Of a DNA stretch of 63,453 nt, positions 43,137-49,552 are shown piece by piece. The stretch lies in IMG/VR virus record IMGVR_UViG_3300046028_006969, positions 1 through 63,453 of that record; one strand, written 5' to 3'. The first letter of the stretch is position 1, and the number at the start of each line of letters is the position of its first letter. The notes under the pieces were generated by a model. That model searched no databases. It was not told where the DNA came from and was given only the letters and a program-made list of their open reading frames with translations. Position numbers and translations under genes: made by a program. The DNA comes from a virus.

Positions 43137-43234
43137 TATACTGCCCTCCATACATAGCAATCCATGACCAGTACCACCACAGCTATGAGGTACACTAAGG
43201 TAAATCCTATCCGTTCCATTCGTTCGAGGTTCAT
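43136..43234 (-). CDS. Small membrane protein, 32 aa
   Basis: The product starts MNLERMERIGFTLVYLIAVV and is mostly one transmembrane helix (FTLVYLIAVVVLVMDCYVW). Its ATG overlaps the TGA of the gene before it (ATGA). It begins with MNxER, a faint echo of the family start. Confidence 0.5.
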   Translation of the reverse strand: MNLERMERIGFTLVYLIAVVVLVMDCYVWRAV

Positions 43235-43413
43235 GTGTTCTTCTCCAGGATATTATGGGAGGCTTGGCGTTTACCGTCTTGCCGGGCTGCGTGACGCTGT
43301 GATTTTGCTGAGGCGTTTGCGGCCTTTTTTGTTCCCCACCGCACGGTTTTGTGGTGGATGTCATCAACCCCAACAGTTCGCCCCTTATTACTGTCTGCTG
43401 TGTAAGCCTTCAT
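43231..43413 (-). CDS. Small basic protein, 60 aa
   Basis: It begins in the ATGA junction of cassette member 6. The product starts MKAYTADSNKGRTVGVDDIH and is rich in Lys, Arg, His and Ala. The shared ribosome site (GGAG inside the upstream tail) supports translation. Confidence 0.6.
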   Translation of the reverse strand: MKAYTADSNKGRTVGVDDIHHKTVRWGTKKAANASAKSQRHAARQDGKRQASHNILEKNT

Positions 43414-43643
43414 TCTTCAACTCCAAAATGTTCTTTGATTCTATCACGAATGTAATACTGCAAGTCACTTACTGATATGTCGGGTAATGCATCAAAAATG
43501 TCGAATACTTTATCGGCACATTCTAGAATAATCAATTCTGCGAATTTTTCTTTATCAAAATCTTCTTGCATTACTTGAGTATTGGCATTCCAGTATTGGC
43601 ATCTAGTAGCCTGTTCAGCAAATTTTTTAATTCGTTCGTTCAT
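43410..43643 (-). CDS. Cassette-family protein, member 6 (minus strand)
   Basis: The 77-aa protein has MNERIKKFAEQATRCQYWN, KEKFAELIILECADKVFD and RIKEHFGVEE. All three blocks are intact although the gene is in the opposite orientation to the plus-strand members. Confidence 0.85.
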   Translation of the reverse strand: MNERIKKFAEQATRCQYWNANTQVMQEDFDKEKFAELIILECADKVFDIFDALPDISVSDLQYYIRDRIKEHFGVEE

Positions 43644-43759
43644 AGAATCTCCCAAGTGATAGCAGTTGAATTCATTGCCTTGCGTGCCTTCCAGTAAGGC
43701 AGTGCCCATGTCACATTCGATTCAACCACAATAAGTCGTTTGTTAAAATATACTTTCAT
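43640..43759 (-). CDS. Small protein between cassettes, 39 aa
   Basis: It begins in the ATGA end of member 7 and ends in the ATGA start of member 6. The product starts MKVYFNKRLIVVESNVTWAL and ends TWEIL. Exact coupling at both ends supports a real gene. Confidence 0.6.
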   Translation of the reverse strand: MKVYFNKRLIVVESNVTWALPYWKARKAMNSTAITWEIL

Positions 43760-43965
43760 TCTTCAACTCCAAAATGTTGTTTAATCTTGTTACTAACATT
43801 CAACGCACATTCATAATAGGATGCGTCATATCCAACACCAGCACATTCTAGAACAATCAGTCCGGCGAAAGTTTCCATCAAGTATTCTTGATATCTACTT
43901 TTATCTTCAAACGTGTTGGCCCAATATTCAGCAACCTTGGCAAGTTCTTTAATTCGTTCGTTCAT
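43756..43965 (-). CDS. Cassette-family protein, member 7 (minus strand)
   Basis: Started at ATG 43965. The 69-aa protein has MNERIKELAKVAEYWANTF, METFAGLIVLECAGVG and IKQHFGVEE. The core KFAELIV has become TFAGLIV. Confidence 0.85.
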   Translation of the reverse strand: MNERIKELAKVAEYWANTFEDKSRYQEYLMETFAGLIVLECAGVGYDASYYECALNVSNKIKQHFGVEE

Positions 43966-43988
43966 TTTTTTTCTTTCTGGAGAGGGGC

Positions 43989-44017
43989 TTGACAACCCCT
44001 GCCAGATATGATACAAT
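43989..44017 (+). promoter_or_regulatory. Sigma70 promoter antisense to the Lys/Ala-rich gene
   Basis: TTGACA at 43989-43994, 17 bp, TACAAT at 44012-44017. The -35 sits inside a GGGGCTTGACAACCCC hairpin. Transcription starting near 44024 would be fully antisense to the minus-strand gene at 44024-44314. Confidence 0.6.
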
Positions 44018-44023
44018 GGTCGG

Positions 44024-44314
44024 TCAAGCCTTAGCCACTTGCGTTGTGACGGTCACAGCACCAGGTTTGCGAGCAGCCTTGTTAGCTTTCGAACCTGTAA
44101 CGATTGTCTTGGAGAGAAGCTTCTCCAGTTTAGCTTTAGCTTTTTCGATAGCCGTAGCTTTGCGAGCCTCAGCATTTTGAGTCTTGGCCATTTTCTGAGC
44201 CACCCGAAGGAATGCATGCTCTTTAGCCAGGTCGGAGACCTCTTGCTTAAGCAATTTTAGTTGGGTGCGCTTTTCGGCGAGCTTGAGAGCAGTAGCGGTT
44301 TTAGTAGAAGCCAT
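44024..44314 (-). CDS. Lys/Ala-rich helical protein, 96 aa
   Basis: The product starts MASTKTATALKLAEKRTQLK and is almost all Lys, Ala, Glu, Leu and Thr helix, with histone-like composition (AEARKATAIEKAKAKLEKLL). It may bind DNA non-specifically, an inference from composition only. A perfect minus-strand promoter lies just upstream, and it heads the minus-strand array. Confidence 0.75.
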   Translation of the reverse strand: MASTKTATALKLAEKRTQLKLLKQEVSDLAKEHAFLRVAQKMAKTQNAEARKATAIEKAKAKLEKLLSKTIVTGSKANKAARKPGAVTVTTQVAKA

Positions 44315-44344
44315 GATAAAGTCCTTTTGAATTAATAAGATGCC

Positions 44345-44373
44345 ATTATACCAGAGTTTATTGGAAAAGTCAA
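44345..44373 (-). promoter_or_regulatory. Sigma70 promoter of the minus-strand array
   Basis: Reading the minus strand: TTGACT (44373-44368), 17 bp, TATAAT (44350-44345), then the Lys/Ala-rich gene at 44314. Confidence 0.8.
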
Positions 44374-44405
44374 GCCCTCTGGGAATACTTGACCAAATTG
44401 GTGTG

Positions 44406-44582
44406 TTAAAATTCGATTATCTCGGCTCTCCAGTAGCAATCAGGGGTACCACCTTCTTCCCAGCTGTTTTTGAACCTTACAGCCTCTTCCTTAGTGGTGA
44501 ATATTTTGGTTTCACAATGCCGCTGGCCAAATTCATATTCAGTAACCACCACCTTGTACAGTTTACCACCGGTGTATTCCAT
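44406..44582 (-). CDS. Small hypothetical protein, 58 aa
   Basis: ATG follows AAAAGGAAACCAA, a good Shine-Dalgarno. The product starts MEYTGGKLYKVVVTEYEFGQ, continues TTKEEAVRFKNSWEEGGTPD and ends YWRAEIIEF, a compact alpha/beta protein. It has its own promoter at 44613-44641. I do not know the family. Confidence 0.75.
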   Translation of the reverse strand: MEYTGGKLYKVVVTEYEFGQRHCETKIFTTKEEAVRFKNSWEEGGTPDCYWRAEIIEF

Positions 44583-44612
44583 TTGGTTTCCTTTTCGATT
44601 ATCAATGGTGCC

Positions 44613-44641
44613 ATTGTACCATAGTTTGGCAGGTTTGTCAA
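44613..44641 (-). promoter_or_regulatory. Sigma70 promoter of the 58-aa gene
   Basis: Minus strand: TTGACA (44641-44636), 17 bp, TACAAT (44618-44613). It resembles the promoter at 44345-44373, with about 25 similar positions, suggesting duplication. Confidence 0.8.
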
Positions 44642-44687
44642 GGGCTTTCTGGAATACTTGACCAATCCGCTGTACTATTCGAAGGGC

Positions 44688-44716
44688 TTGACAGGAGGGG
44701 CTGGATGTGATAGGAT
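44688..44716 (+). promoter_or_regulatory. Sigma70 promoter of a structured RNA
   Basis: TTGACA at 44688-44693, 17 bp, TAGGAT at 44711-44716. The expected start near 44722 coincides with the first base of the folded element. Confidence 0.65.
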
Positions 44717-44720
44717 GGGG

Positions 44721-44812
44721 GGTACACTACCTGGCCACCTGAATACTTCAAAAGCTGCGAATAGCTGCAGCTTTTTGAATCATTTTAAAAAATCAGGTGG
44801 CCATATAGTGCC
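44721..44812 (+). ncRNA. Candidate structured small RNA
   Basis: Three stems stack in one about 90-nt element with no good ORF. CACTA (44725-44729) pairs with TAGTG (44806-44810). TGGCCACCTGA (44732-44742) pairs perfectly with TCAGGTGGCCA (44793-44803). TTCAAAAGCTGC (44747-44758) pairs with GCAGCTTTTTGAA (44767-44779) with one bulge and an 8-base loop. A promoter ends five bases before it. It could be a regulatory RNA, a decoy or an unusual terminator. No known family is recognised. Confidence 0.5.
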
Positions 44813-44832
44813 TCTGGATCCCTTCGGGGGGC

Positions 44833-44860
44833 TTGACAACCACCGTGGTTATGGTATAAT
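44833..44860 (+). promoter_or_regulatory. Sigma70 promoter
   Basis: TTGACA at 44833-44838, 16 bp, perfect TATAAT at 44855-44860. It drives the 45-aa ORF at 44886. Confidence 0.8.
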
Positions 44861-44885
44861 GGACCTATTCGAAAGCAGGACTGGG

Positions 44886-45023
44886 ATGGACAAGGAGGCT
44901 GAGCGTACTATTATCGCTGTGAGAATCGATGCCGTTCTGACAATCATTCAAAAAGTCGCAAAGTGTCGCAAAAACGACACCAAAAAGTCTCGGAAAGTGC
45001 TTGACAATGTTCGGATTTTGTGA
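44886..45023 (+). CDS. Small basic helical protein, 45 aa
   Basis: ATG 44886 has AGGA six bases upstream; the upstream in-frame ATG overlaps the promoter. The product starts MDKEAERTIIAVRIDAVLTI and ends with a basic segment (KCRKNDTKKSRKVLDNVRIL). Its stop lies inside the next promoter. Function unknown. Confidence 0.55.
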   Translation: MDKEAERTIIAVRIDAVLTIIQKVAKCRKNDTKKSRKVLDNVRIL

Positions 45024-45029
45024 TAAAAT
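45001..45029 (+). promoter_or_regulatory. Sigma70 promoter reading into a gene-free region
   Basis: TTGACA at 45001-45006, 17 bp, TAAAAT at 45024-45029. No ORF follows for 340 bp; its transcript would cross the two DnaA boxes. Confidence 0.7.
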
Positions 45030-45374
45030 AGTGGATTTTCGGAGCGCCGTGCAATGGACTGACTAGATTCCGCTTAATTGTCAATACCGCGACTATTTTA
45101 TTCAATCATATCCTAAAGATAATCATTCGCATCCACTGCTCCGACAGCTCCTGCGACAATCAGTATTATTATATACTAAGCGTTCAAAATATTACCAATC
45201 AGTCACTTTTTATACACAGCTTATACACAAGTTTTTAATGATATCTATTTTGGCAATCATTCCTAATCCTATTCTATACCAATCCACTACACTATTCCGA
45301 ATGTCCTTGACAATTCCTAGGTTCTATGGTATAATGGACTCTTATTTCAACCACATATAGGAATTATCATTAAT
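45030..45374. other. Gene-free 345-bp stretch with two DnaA boxes
   Basis: No ORF with a start and ribosome site is visible on either strand. The stretch is AT-rich and holds two exact TTATACACA sequences (45210-45218 and 45221-45229) in the same orientation, start to start 11 bp apart, matching the DnaA box consensus TTATNCACA. A sigma70 promoter reads in from the left (45001) and another leaves at the right (45307). This is a candidate replication origin or a host DnaA-sensing regulatory region. Confidence 0.45.
45307..45335 (+). promoter_or_regulatory. Sigma70 promoter
   Basis: TTGACA at 45307-45312, 17 bp, TATAAT at 45330-45335. About 30 bases are nearly identical to the promoter at 45946, including AATTCCTAGG in the spacer. 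Confidence 0.85.
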
Positions 45375-45557
45375 ATGATTATGTCATTTTCTGAAGCAAT
45401 GGAAATAGTATCTCAATTCGGTTATGCTAATAAGTCGGAATCATTGATTGGTGCTATCTCGGATATGGAGGACGCATATGATGACCTGTCCTTGAACCAG
45501 ATAGCGGCATATAATTTTATCATTGGTGAATATAATAATATGGCAGAAATGGTTTAA
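45375..45557 (+). CDS. Small hypothetical helical protein, 60 aa
   Basis: The product starts MIMSFSEAMEIVSQFGYANK (an inner ATG at 45381 is possible) and is acidic and helical. It is the first gene after the promoter at 45307. No family is recognised. Confidence 0.65.
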   Translation: MIMSFSEAMEIVSQFGYANKSESLIGAISDMEDAYDDLSLNQIAAYNFIIGEYNNMAEMV

Positions 45558-45559
45558 TT

Positions 45560-45880
45560 ATGGATAATAATGATAAACAAAAAATCATGGGAATATTATT
45601 CCGTGATTATACACCTGACCATCGGAAATATACTTCCATTTATAAGGGTGTACCGGTTCAATTAATTAATGAATATAAAAAATTCATCGATTTTACCAAA
45701 TTCTATATTATGTACCGTGGTCCCCGGCGTGGTCGTGGCAATACTACACTCAAGCAGGACGCGGTTCGGGCTGATATCTATGAATATCGGCCACGTGATA
45801 TTATAGCTAAACGTCAGGAACGGACACAATATAATAATTATGTGGTGCAGCGTCGGCGTGGTCTATCAATTGTAAAATGA
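45560..45880 (+). CDS. Basic hypothetical protein, 106 aa
   Basis: The N-terminal half is alpha/beta (IMGILFRDYTPDHRKYTSIY) and the second half is Arg-rich (YRGPRRGRGNTTLKQDAVRA, VVQRRRGLSIVK), suggesting nucleic acid binding. It follows the 60-aa gene by two bases. Function unknown. Confidence 0.65.
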   Translation: MDNNDKQKIMGILFRDYTPDHRKYTSIYKGVPVQLINEYKKFIDFTKFYIMYRGPRRGRGNTTLKQDAVRADIYEYRPRDIIAKRQERTQYNNYVVQRRRGLSIVK

Positions 45881-45945
45881 TATTGGAATTGACGACTATT
45901 GTGGAATTAATAGGTGACCGGTTTGGTCAAGTATCCAAATAGTGC

Positions 45946-45974
45946 TTGACAATTCCTAGGTTTTCTGGTATAAT
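45946..45974 (+). promoter_or_regulatory. Sigma70 promoter of the GP88 operon
   Basis: TTGACA at 45946-45951, 17 bp, TATAAT at 45969-45974; a near-copy of the promoter at 45307. Confidence 0.85.
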
Positions 45975-46004
45975 GGCACCATCGTTTAGCAAAAAAGGTT
46001 TATT

Positions 46005-46754
46005 ATGAAATTACTCTCCGTCGGCAACCCCAAAACGCTCAAGGGCATGAACCAAGGTTTTATGACCTATATTCAGCACCTGGCACCCGCCACCTTGTCT
46101 GGTCATAATACCTGCCCAAAAGCAACGGCTGGTTGTACCGCGGCATGCCTTAATACTGCTGGTCGCGGTGGTATGTTCAAAAAAGGCGAGAATACTAATG
46201 TAATTCAAAAAGCACGTATTCGCAAAACCAATTTATTCTATGATAATCGGGCAGTATTTTTCGAGCAATTAATTGCTGATATTAAATTGGCCCAAAAGCA
46301 GGCAGCAAAGCAGGATATGGTTCCTGTATTCCGCCTCAATGGCACATCCGATATCGCATGGGAAAAATATGTGGTTCTGGTCGATGGTTTATTCTATAAT
46401 AATATTTTCGAAGCATTCCCTGCTGTCCAATTCTATGATTATACCAAAATTCTTGGCCGCAAGGTTAATAATATTGCTAATTATCACCTGACATTTTCTG
46501 CTGCCGACGGTAACGATTCGGACGTATTAAAAGCAATTGCTCAGGGTTATAATATTGCTGTGGTATTCGGTATCAAAAAAGGTTCGGCAATGCCAGAAAC
46601 CTATCTCGGCATGCCAGTATTCAACGGTGACGAATCCGACCTGCGCTTTCTGGACCCTTCCAATGTGGTTGTCGGTCTATATGCAAAAGGTAAAGCCAAA
46701 AAAGATACTACAGGTTTTGTAAAATATCCGACAATTATGCTGGCAACGGCTTAA
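46005..46754 (+). CDS. GP88 family protein
   Basis: The 249-aa protein has the GP88 hallmarks: LSVGNPKTLKG at the start, NTCPKATAGCTAACLNTAGRGG with clustered Cys, VFRLNGTSDIAWE, and YDYTKILGR followed by YHLTFSAADGND. The family was named for mycobacteriophage gene product 88 and occurs widely in phages. Its biochemical role is unknown; the Cys cluster suggests a metal site. First gene after a strong promoter, so early expression is expected. Confidence 0.92.
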   Translation: MKLLSVGNPKTLKGMNQGFMTYIQHLAPATLSGHNTCPKATAGCTAACLNTAGRGGMFKKGENTNVIQKARIRKTNLFYDNRAVFFEQLIADIKLAQKQAAKQDMVPVFRLNGTSDIAWEKYVVLVDGLFYNNIFEAFPAVQFYDYTKILGRKVNNIANYHLTFSAADGNDSDVLKAIAQGYNIAVVFGIKKGSAMPETYLGMPVFNGDESDLRFLDPSNVVVGLYAKGKAKKDTTGFVKYPTIMLATA

Positions 46755-46784
46755 TTACCAGCATTATTTAATTAAGGTAATATT

Positions 46785-47069
46785 ATGACAAAGCAAGATT
46801 ATACATTGTATATCTACAAAAAAGATAAACGCACCAAGTCCGGTGAGCGGTTGGTTTCGACCACGGTTTGGCCGGATATGGATAAGGATACAATGTACCG
46901 CACCACGGTAGAATTAAACCCATTATATCCTTCCGCTTTTGGTTATCGCATGGAATATGTGCCTAAAATGGTCACGGTTAAAAACCTAATGACCGGTGCA
47001 GAGGTTCAAATTGAGCACGATACACCTTGGTGTTGCAACCCTGCTTCAGAAACCTATTGGTCGATGTAA
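46785..47069 (+). CDS. Conserved phage hypothetical protein, 94 aa
   Basis: The product has KKDKRTKSGERLVSTTVWPD, FGYRMEYVPKMVTVKNLMTG and DTPWCCNPASETYWSM. These are strongly conserved in small phage proteins I recognise from several phage lineages. Function unknown. It is in the GP88 operon. Confidence 0.8.
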   Translation: MTKQDYTLYIYKKDKRTKSGERLVSTTVWPDMDKDTMYRTTVELNPLYPSAFGYRMEYVPKMVTVKNLMTGAEVQIEHDTPWCCNPASETYWSM

Positions 47070-47090
47070 TTAATTAATAAAGGTAATATT

Positions 47091-47291
47091 ATGATAACTA
47101 TTAAAGAAGAACAGGCATATCAACAATTTGATGCCTTTTTGGGATTTGTTACAATATGCGGTACAGAATTTTATGCTGCTGGAATTCTAAAACAAATTGA
47201 TATAGATTTGTATAATGAAAAATTTGTTGAATTTTGTAATCGTATGGGATATGACTACAATAATTTAGACGGATTACAGGACTGGGATTAA
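47091..47291 (+). CDS. Hypothetical protein, 66 aa
   Basis: The product starts MITIKEEQAYQQFDAFLGFV and is mostly helical with an acidic end. The start is preceded by AAAGGTAA. Last gene of the GP88 operon; the dyad at 47295 follows its stop. No function recognised. Confidence 0.65.
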   Translation: MITIKEEQAYQQFDAFLGFVTICGTEFYAAGILKQIDIDLYNEKFVEFCNRMGYDYNNLDGLQDWD

Positions 47292-47294
47292 TAT

Positions 47295-47312
47295 TGTTGT
47301 AATAATACAACA
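47295..47312 (+). promoter_or_regulatory. 18-bp dyad TGTTGT-N6-ACAACA (site 3)
   Basis: Perfect 6-bp half-sites with an AATAAT spacer, ending 6 bp before the -35 at 47319. Confidence 0.7.
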
Positions 47313-47318
47313 CAGCCC

Positions 47319-47346
47319 TTGACATATCCTTGGATTCTGATATAAT
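47319..47346 (+). promoter_or_regulatory. Sigma70 promoter
   Basis: TTGACA at 47319-47324, 16 bp, TATAAT at 47341-47346. The gene at 47375 follows. Confidence 0.85.
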
Positions 47347-47374
47347 ATAGTTTGTTTAATTGATAGAGGTAATT

Positions 47375-47866
47375 ATGGAAAAAGTATTTAATACTGGTAT
47401 TAATCCTGTGCATTCTGGTTTGTATGTGGTCGACCGTGGTGATAAGCTCGGTACTCCGTTTCGCTGGTTCAACGTGGAATCACAGGAATGGTCACGTTGC
47501 GAATATCTAATGGAAGATGTAATGTCAGCAAAGGATGTACCTGGTGCTCTAGGATTCCTGCCTTGGCGTGGTCCTATCAAGGTTCTGGCTAAGCAACCTG
47601 CTACGGTTGCACTGGTTGCAGATACTCCGACTGTCAAGGTAGCAAAAGCACCGAAAGTCAAAGCTGTCAAGGTAGCAAAAGCACCTAAGGTTAAAACTGC
47701 GAAAGTTACACATCCTGATGGTACCATTTTCTTCCGGGAAGACCGTCAGAAATTTATGGCAGTATTTGGTGGTGCACCAGCTGCGGCTCGGCCAACTATT
47801 GAAGCTGCTAAATCTTTTCTGCTTAAAAAAGGTATTGCTGCTGAAAATATCGTTGTAATTGGATAA
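47375..47866 (+). CDS. Two-domain hypothetical protein with basic repeat linker
   Basis: ATG 47375 follows AGAGGTAATT. The 163-aa product has an N-terminal domain (SGLYVVDRGDKLGTPFRWFN), a linker with a doubled VKVAKAPKVKAVK unit coded by an about 36-bp direct repeat (47635-47704), and a C-terminal domain (HPDGTIFFREDRQKFMAVFG ... ENIVVI). The basic linker resembles histone H1-type tails and may touch nucleic acid. Function unknown. Confidence 0.7.
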   Translation: MEKVFNTGINPVHSGLYVVDRGDKLGTPFRWFNVESQEWSRCEYLMEDVMSAKDVPGALGFLPWRGPIKVLAKQPATVALVADTPTVKVAKAPKVKAVKVAKAPKVKTAKVTHPDGTIFFREDRQKFMAVFGGAPAAARPTIEAAKSFLLKKGIAAENIVVIG

Positions 47867-47869
47867 ATA
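47862..47869 (+). promoter_or_regulatory. Late promoter-like GATAAATA
   Basis: Seven of eight bases match TATAAATA. It lies at the stop of the preceding gene, 62 bp before the NUMOD3 gene. Confidence 0.3.
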
Positions 47870-47930
47870 GGTGTGGATCACCACCCACCACAGGTGCATC
47901 CACTCTAATATCTATTACGGAGATACCAGC

Positions 47931-48374
47931 ATGAAATATATATACACTTCGGCCGAATTCGACCAAAAAATGTGTTCCATTTTTAATGTGGATTATGTTG
48001 AAAGAGAAACAACTAGAATACCATTGGAAAAACTAACAACCATAAGTCCACCTAATTTAGGTATTGATATTGGTGTTTTTGGTAAAGATCCTTGGAATAA
48101 AGGTAAAAAAACTGGACCTTTATCTGAATCACATAAAAACGCATTAGCACTTGCTGCAAAATCACATAAAAGAACCGAAGAACATAAAAAAAATAATGCA
48201 CTAGCCCATTGTAAATCTTGGTTAGTAACTGATCCAACCGGCAATACATTTATTATAAAGAATATGAATGAATTTTGTAAAAATAATGGATTATTAACAG
48301 GAAGAATGACATTGGTTAGTCAAGGTAAATATAAACAACATAGAGGATGGACTTGTTCCAAAATTAAAAAATGA
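47931..48374 (+). CDS. NUMOD3-type protein related to homing endonucleases
   Basis: ATG 47931 has GGAG upstream. The 147-aa product contains WNKGKKTGPLSESHKNALAL, AAKSHKRTEEHKKNN, a NUMOD3 DNA-binding element. Its C-terminal NMNEFCKNNGLLTGRMTLVS ... HRGWT is the helix-turn-helix-like tail of GIY-YIG and HNH homing enzymes. No catalytic GIY-YIG or HNH core is present. It is either a remnant of a homing endonuclease or a free DNA-binding module. Its base composition is more AT-rich than its neighbours. Confidence 0.75.
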   Translation: MKYIYTSAEFDQKMCSIFNVDYVERETTRIPLEKLTTISPPNLGIDIGVFGKDPWNKGKKTGPLSESHKNALALAAKSHKRTEEHKKNNALAHCKSWLVTDPTGNTFIIKNMNEFCKNNGLLTGRMTLVSQGKYKQHRGWTCSKIKK

Positions 48375-48619
48375 AAACAGCTGATATTAAAAAAGGTATG
48401 CTTCTGCGTATGGCCAATGGTTGGTACGGCATCATGCAGGATAATGGTCGAGGTACAACCCGTGTTGTCGAGGTAAAAGGTTATTATACTGAAACAGGTT
48501 CGGTTTATTCGCATGATATTGTATTGGCCCTTCCTGTGGATGGTGGAATTTGGGAAATTGTAGAGCATACTACAAAAGAGTTGCAGCTAAAAGAAATGAC
48601 AGAAAAATTATTCGCCTAA
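48371..48619 (+). CDS. Hypothetical protein, 82 aa
   Basis: The product starts MKTADIKKGMLLRMANGWYG and has an SH3-like beta pattern (RVVEVKGYYTETGSVYSHDI) and a helical tail. It overlaps the NUMOD3 gene by four bases. No family is recognised. Confidence 0.7.
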   Translation: MKTADIKKGMLLRMANGWYGIMQDNGRGTTRVVEVKGYYTETGSVYSHDIVLALPVDGGIWEIVEHTTKELQLKEMTEKLFA

Positions 48620-48624
48620 AAATT

Positions 48625-49155
48625 ATGTTTGATAAAATCACCAAAAAGTCGCATGATTATCTACAGACTCAATTAGATGAGCTGAAAGAAAATTGTGACA
48701 AAAATCCTGCTGTCGCTGAATTGGTGAATTATATTATTGCCTACAGTGATGAGATGGCTTACTCCAGAAACGATGCTAGTCCTGATGCTGTGATTGGTCG
48801 TGACTTATGCCAGATAATTTGGGAAATTTCAGGTACAGATTTAGGTACTATTGGTAACCAGTTTCATTTTAACGCTGCTTGGGCATACGAACTGAATATG
48901 TTTATTGATAACTATTTCTATAATGATGCAGCCTTTGATTTTGATATTGATGAGCGCAGTGGCATCATTAGATTCAAGGCCGCAAGTGATACAGGTCGCT
49001 GGTTGCAGAACCCATTAATTCTTATTGAGGCTGCAAAGGCTAATCGTATCCGTTATGATAACATGGATCGTTCAACCCTAGAAAATCGCCGGTCTGTGCC
49101 TCAGGTAGACGTTAGCCGAGTTATTGAGTTAGTGACCAAGGATATATTAAAATGA
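48625..49155 (+). CDS. Hypothetical helical protein, 176 aa
   Basis: I choose ATG 48625 (MFDKITKKSHDYLQTQLDEL), since the upstream extension overlaps the previous gene in another frame. It is acidic and helical with an internal YFYNDAAFDFDIDERSGIIR. It ends in the ATGA start of cassette member 8. Function unknown. Confidence 0.7.
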   Translation: MFDKITKKSHDYLQTQLDELKENCDKNPAVAELVNYIIAYSDEMAYSRNDASPDAVIGRDLCQIIWEISGTDLGTIGNQFHFNAAWAYELNMFIDNYFYNDAAFDFDIDERSGIIRFKAASDTGRWLQNPLILIEAAKANRIRYDNMDRSTLENRRSVPQVDVSRVIELVTKDILK

Positions 49156-49337
49156 ACGAACGAATTGAACAACTTGCCGAACAGGCTGAAACATGGAATG
49201 CTGATGGAGACAAGTGCGAGGTTGACTTGGAAAAGTTCGCCGAGTTGATTGTGAGGGAATGTATGTCATATATGGAAGATGGTGATATTGACTTTGCCAA
49301 GTTTATGATTAGAAAACATTTCGGAGTTGAAAAATGA
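49152..49337 (+). CDS. Cassette-family protein, member 8
   Basis: The 61-aa protein has MNERIEQLAEQAETWNADGD, DLEKFAELIVRECMSYM and KHFGVEK. The first 40 residues are almost the same as member 10 at 55772, 6.6 kb away, pointing to recent copying. A compact full member. Confidence 0.87.
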   Translation: MNERIEQLAEQAETWNADGDKCEVDLEKFAELIVRECMSYMEDGDIDFAKFMIRKHFGVEK

Positions 49338-49537
49338 AGATAGAAACAACAATGGATCGTGAATTTCCATTTTGGGTTATTGCTGAATATGAACCGGGTC
49401 AGCGAGTTACCAAAGATATGATAACTTTTGATACTGACCGGCCGGATGTACATGTAAACAAGTATGGCGTGGTACTATTCCGTAATACTGTTACGGCACT
49501 AAGGTTGTTGAAAAAAGATTTTGAAGTTGAAATTTAA
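49334..49537 (+). CDS. Hypothetical protein, 67 aa
   Basis: It begins in the tail of member 8 (four-base overlap). The product starts MKIETTMDREFPFWVIAEYE and is beta-rich. It may be a cargo gene of the cassette. Function unknown. Confidence 0.65.
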   Translation: MKIETTMDREFPFWVIAEYEPGQRVTKDMITFDTDRPDVHVNKYGVVLFRNTVTALRLLKKDFEVEI

Positions 49538-49552
49538 TTAAAGGAAAATATT

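Noticed and set aside
43023-43154. Plus-strand 43-codon ORF after the 42983 promoter (MRPAANHLSV)
   Set aside because: It has no Shine-Dalgarno and odd composition, and competes with coupled minus-strand ORFs. Kept only as an unexplained promoter.
44389-44394. TTGACC as a plus-strand -35
   Set aside because: No -10 at 16-18 bp; the nearest TAAAAT is at 12 bp.
44340-44661. Overlapping plus-strand ORFs
   Set aside because: They are antisense to the well-supported 58-aa minus-strand gene, which has its own promoter and ribosome site.
44477-44665. 62-codon minus-strand ORF
   Set aside because: It starts upstream of and inside the promoter at 44613-44641 and is in a different frame from the supported gene.
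44658-44885. N-terminal extension of the ORF ending at 45023
   Set aside because: It runs through two promoters and the structured RNA. Only the part from ATG 44886 has a ribosome site.
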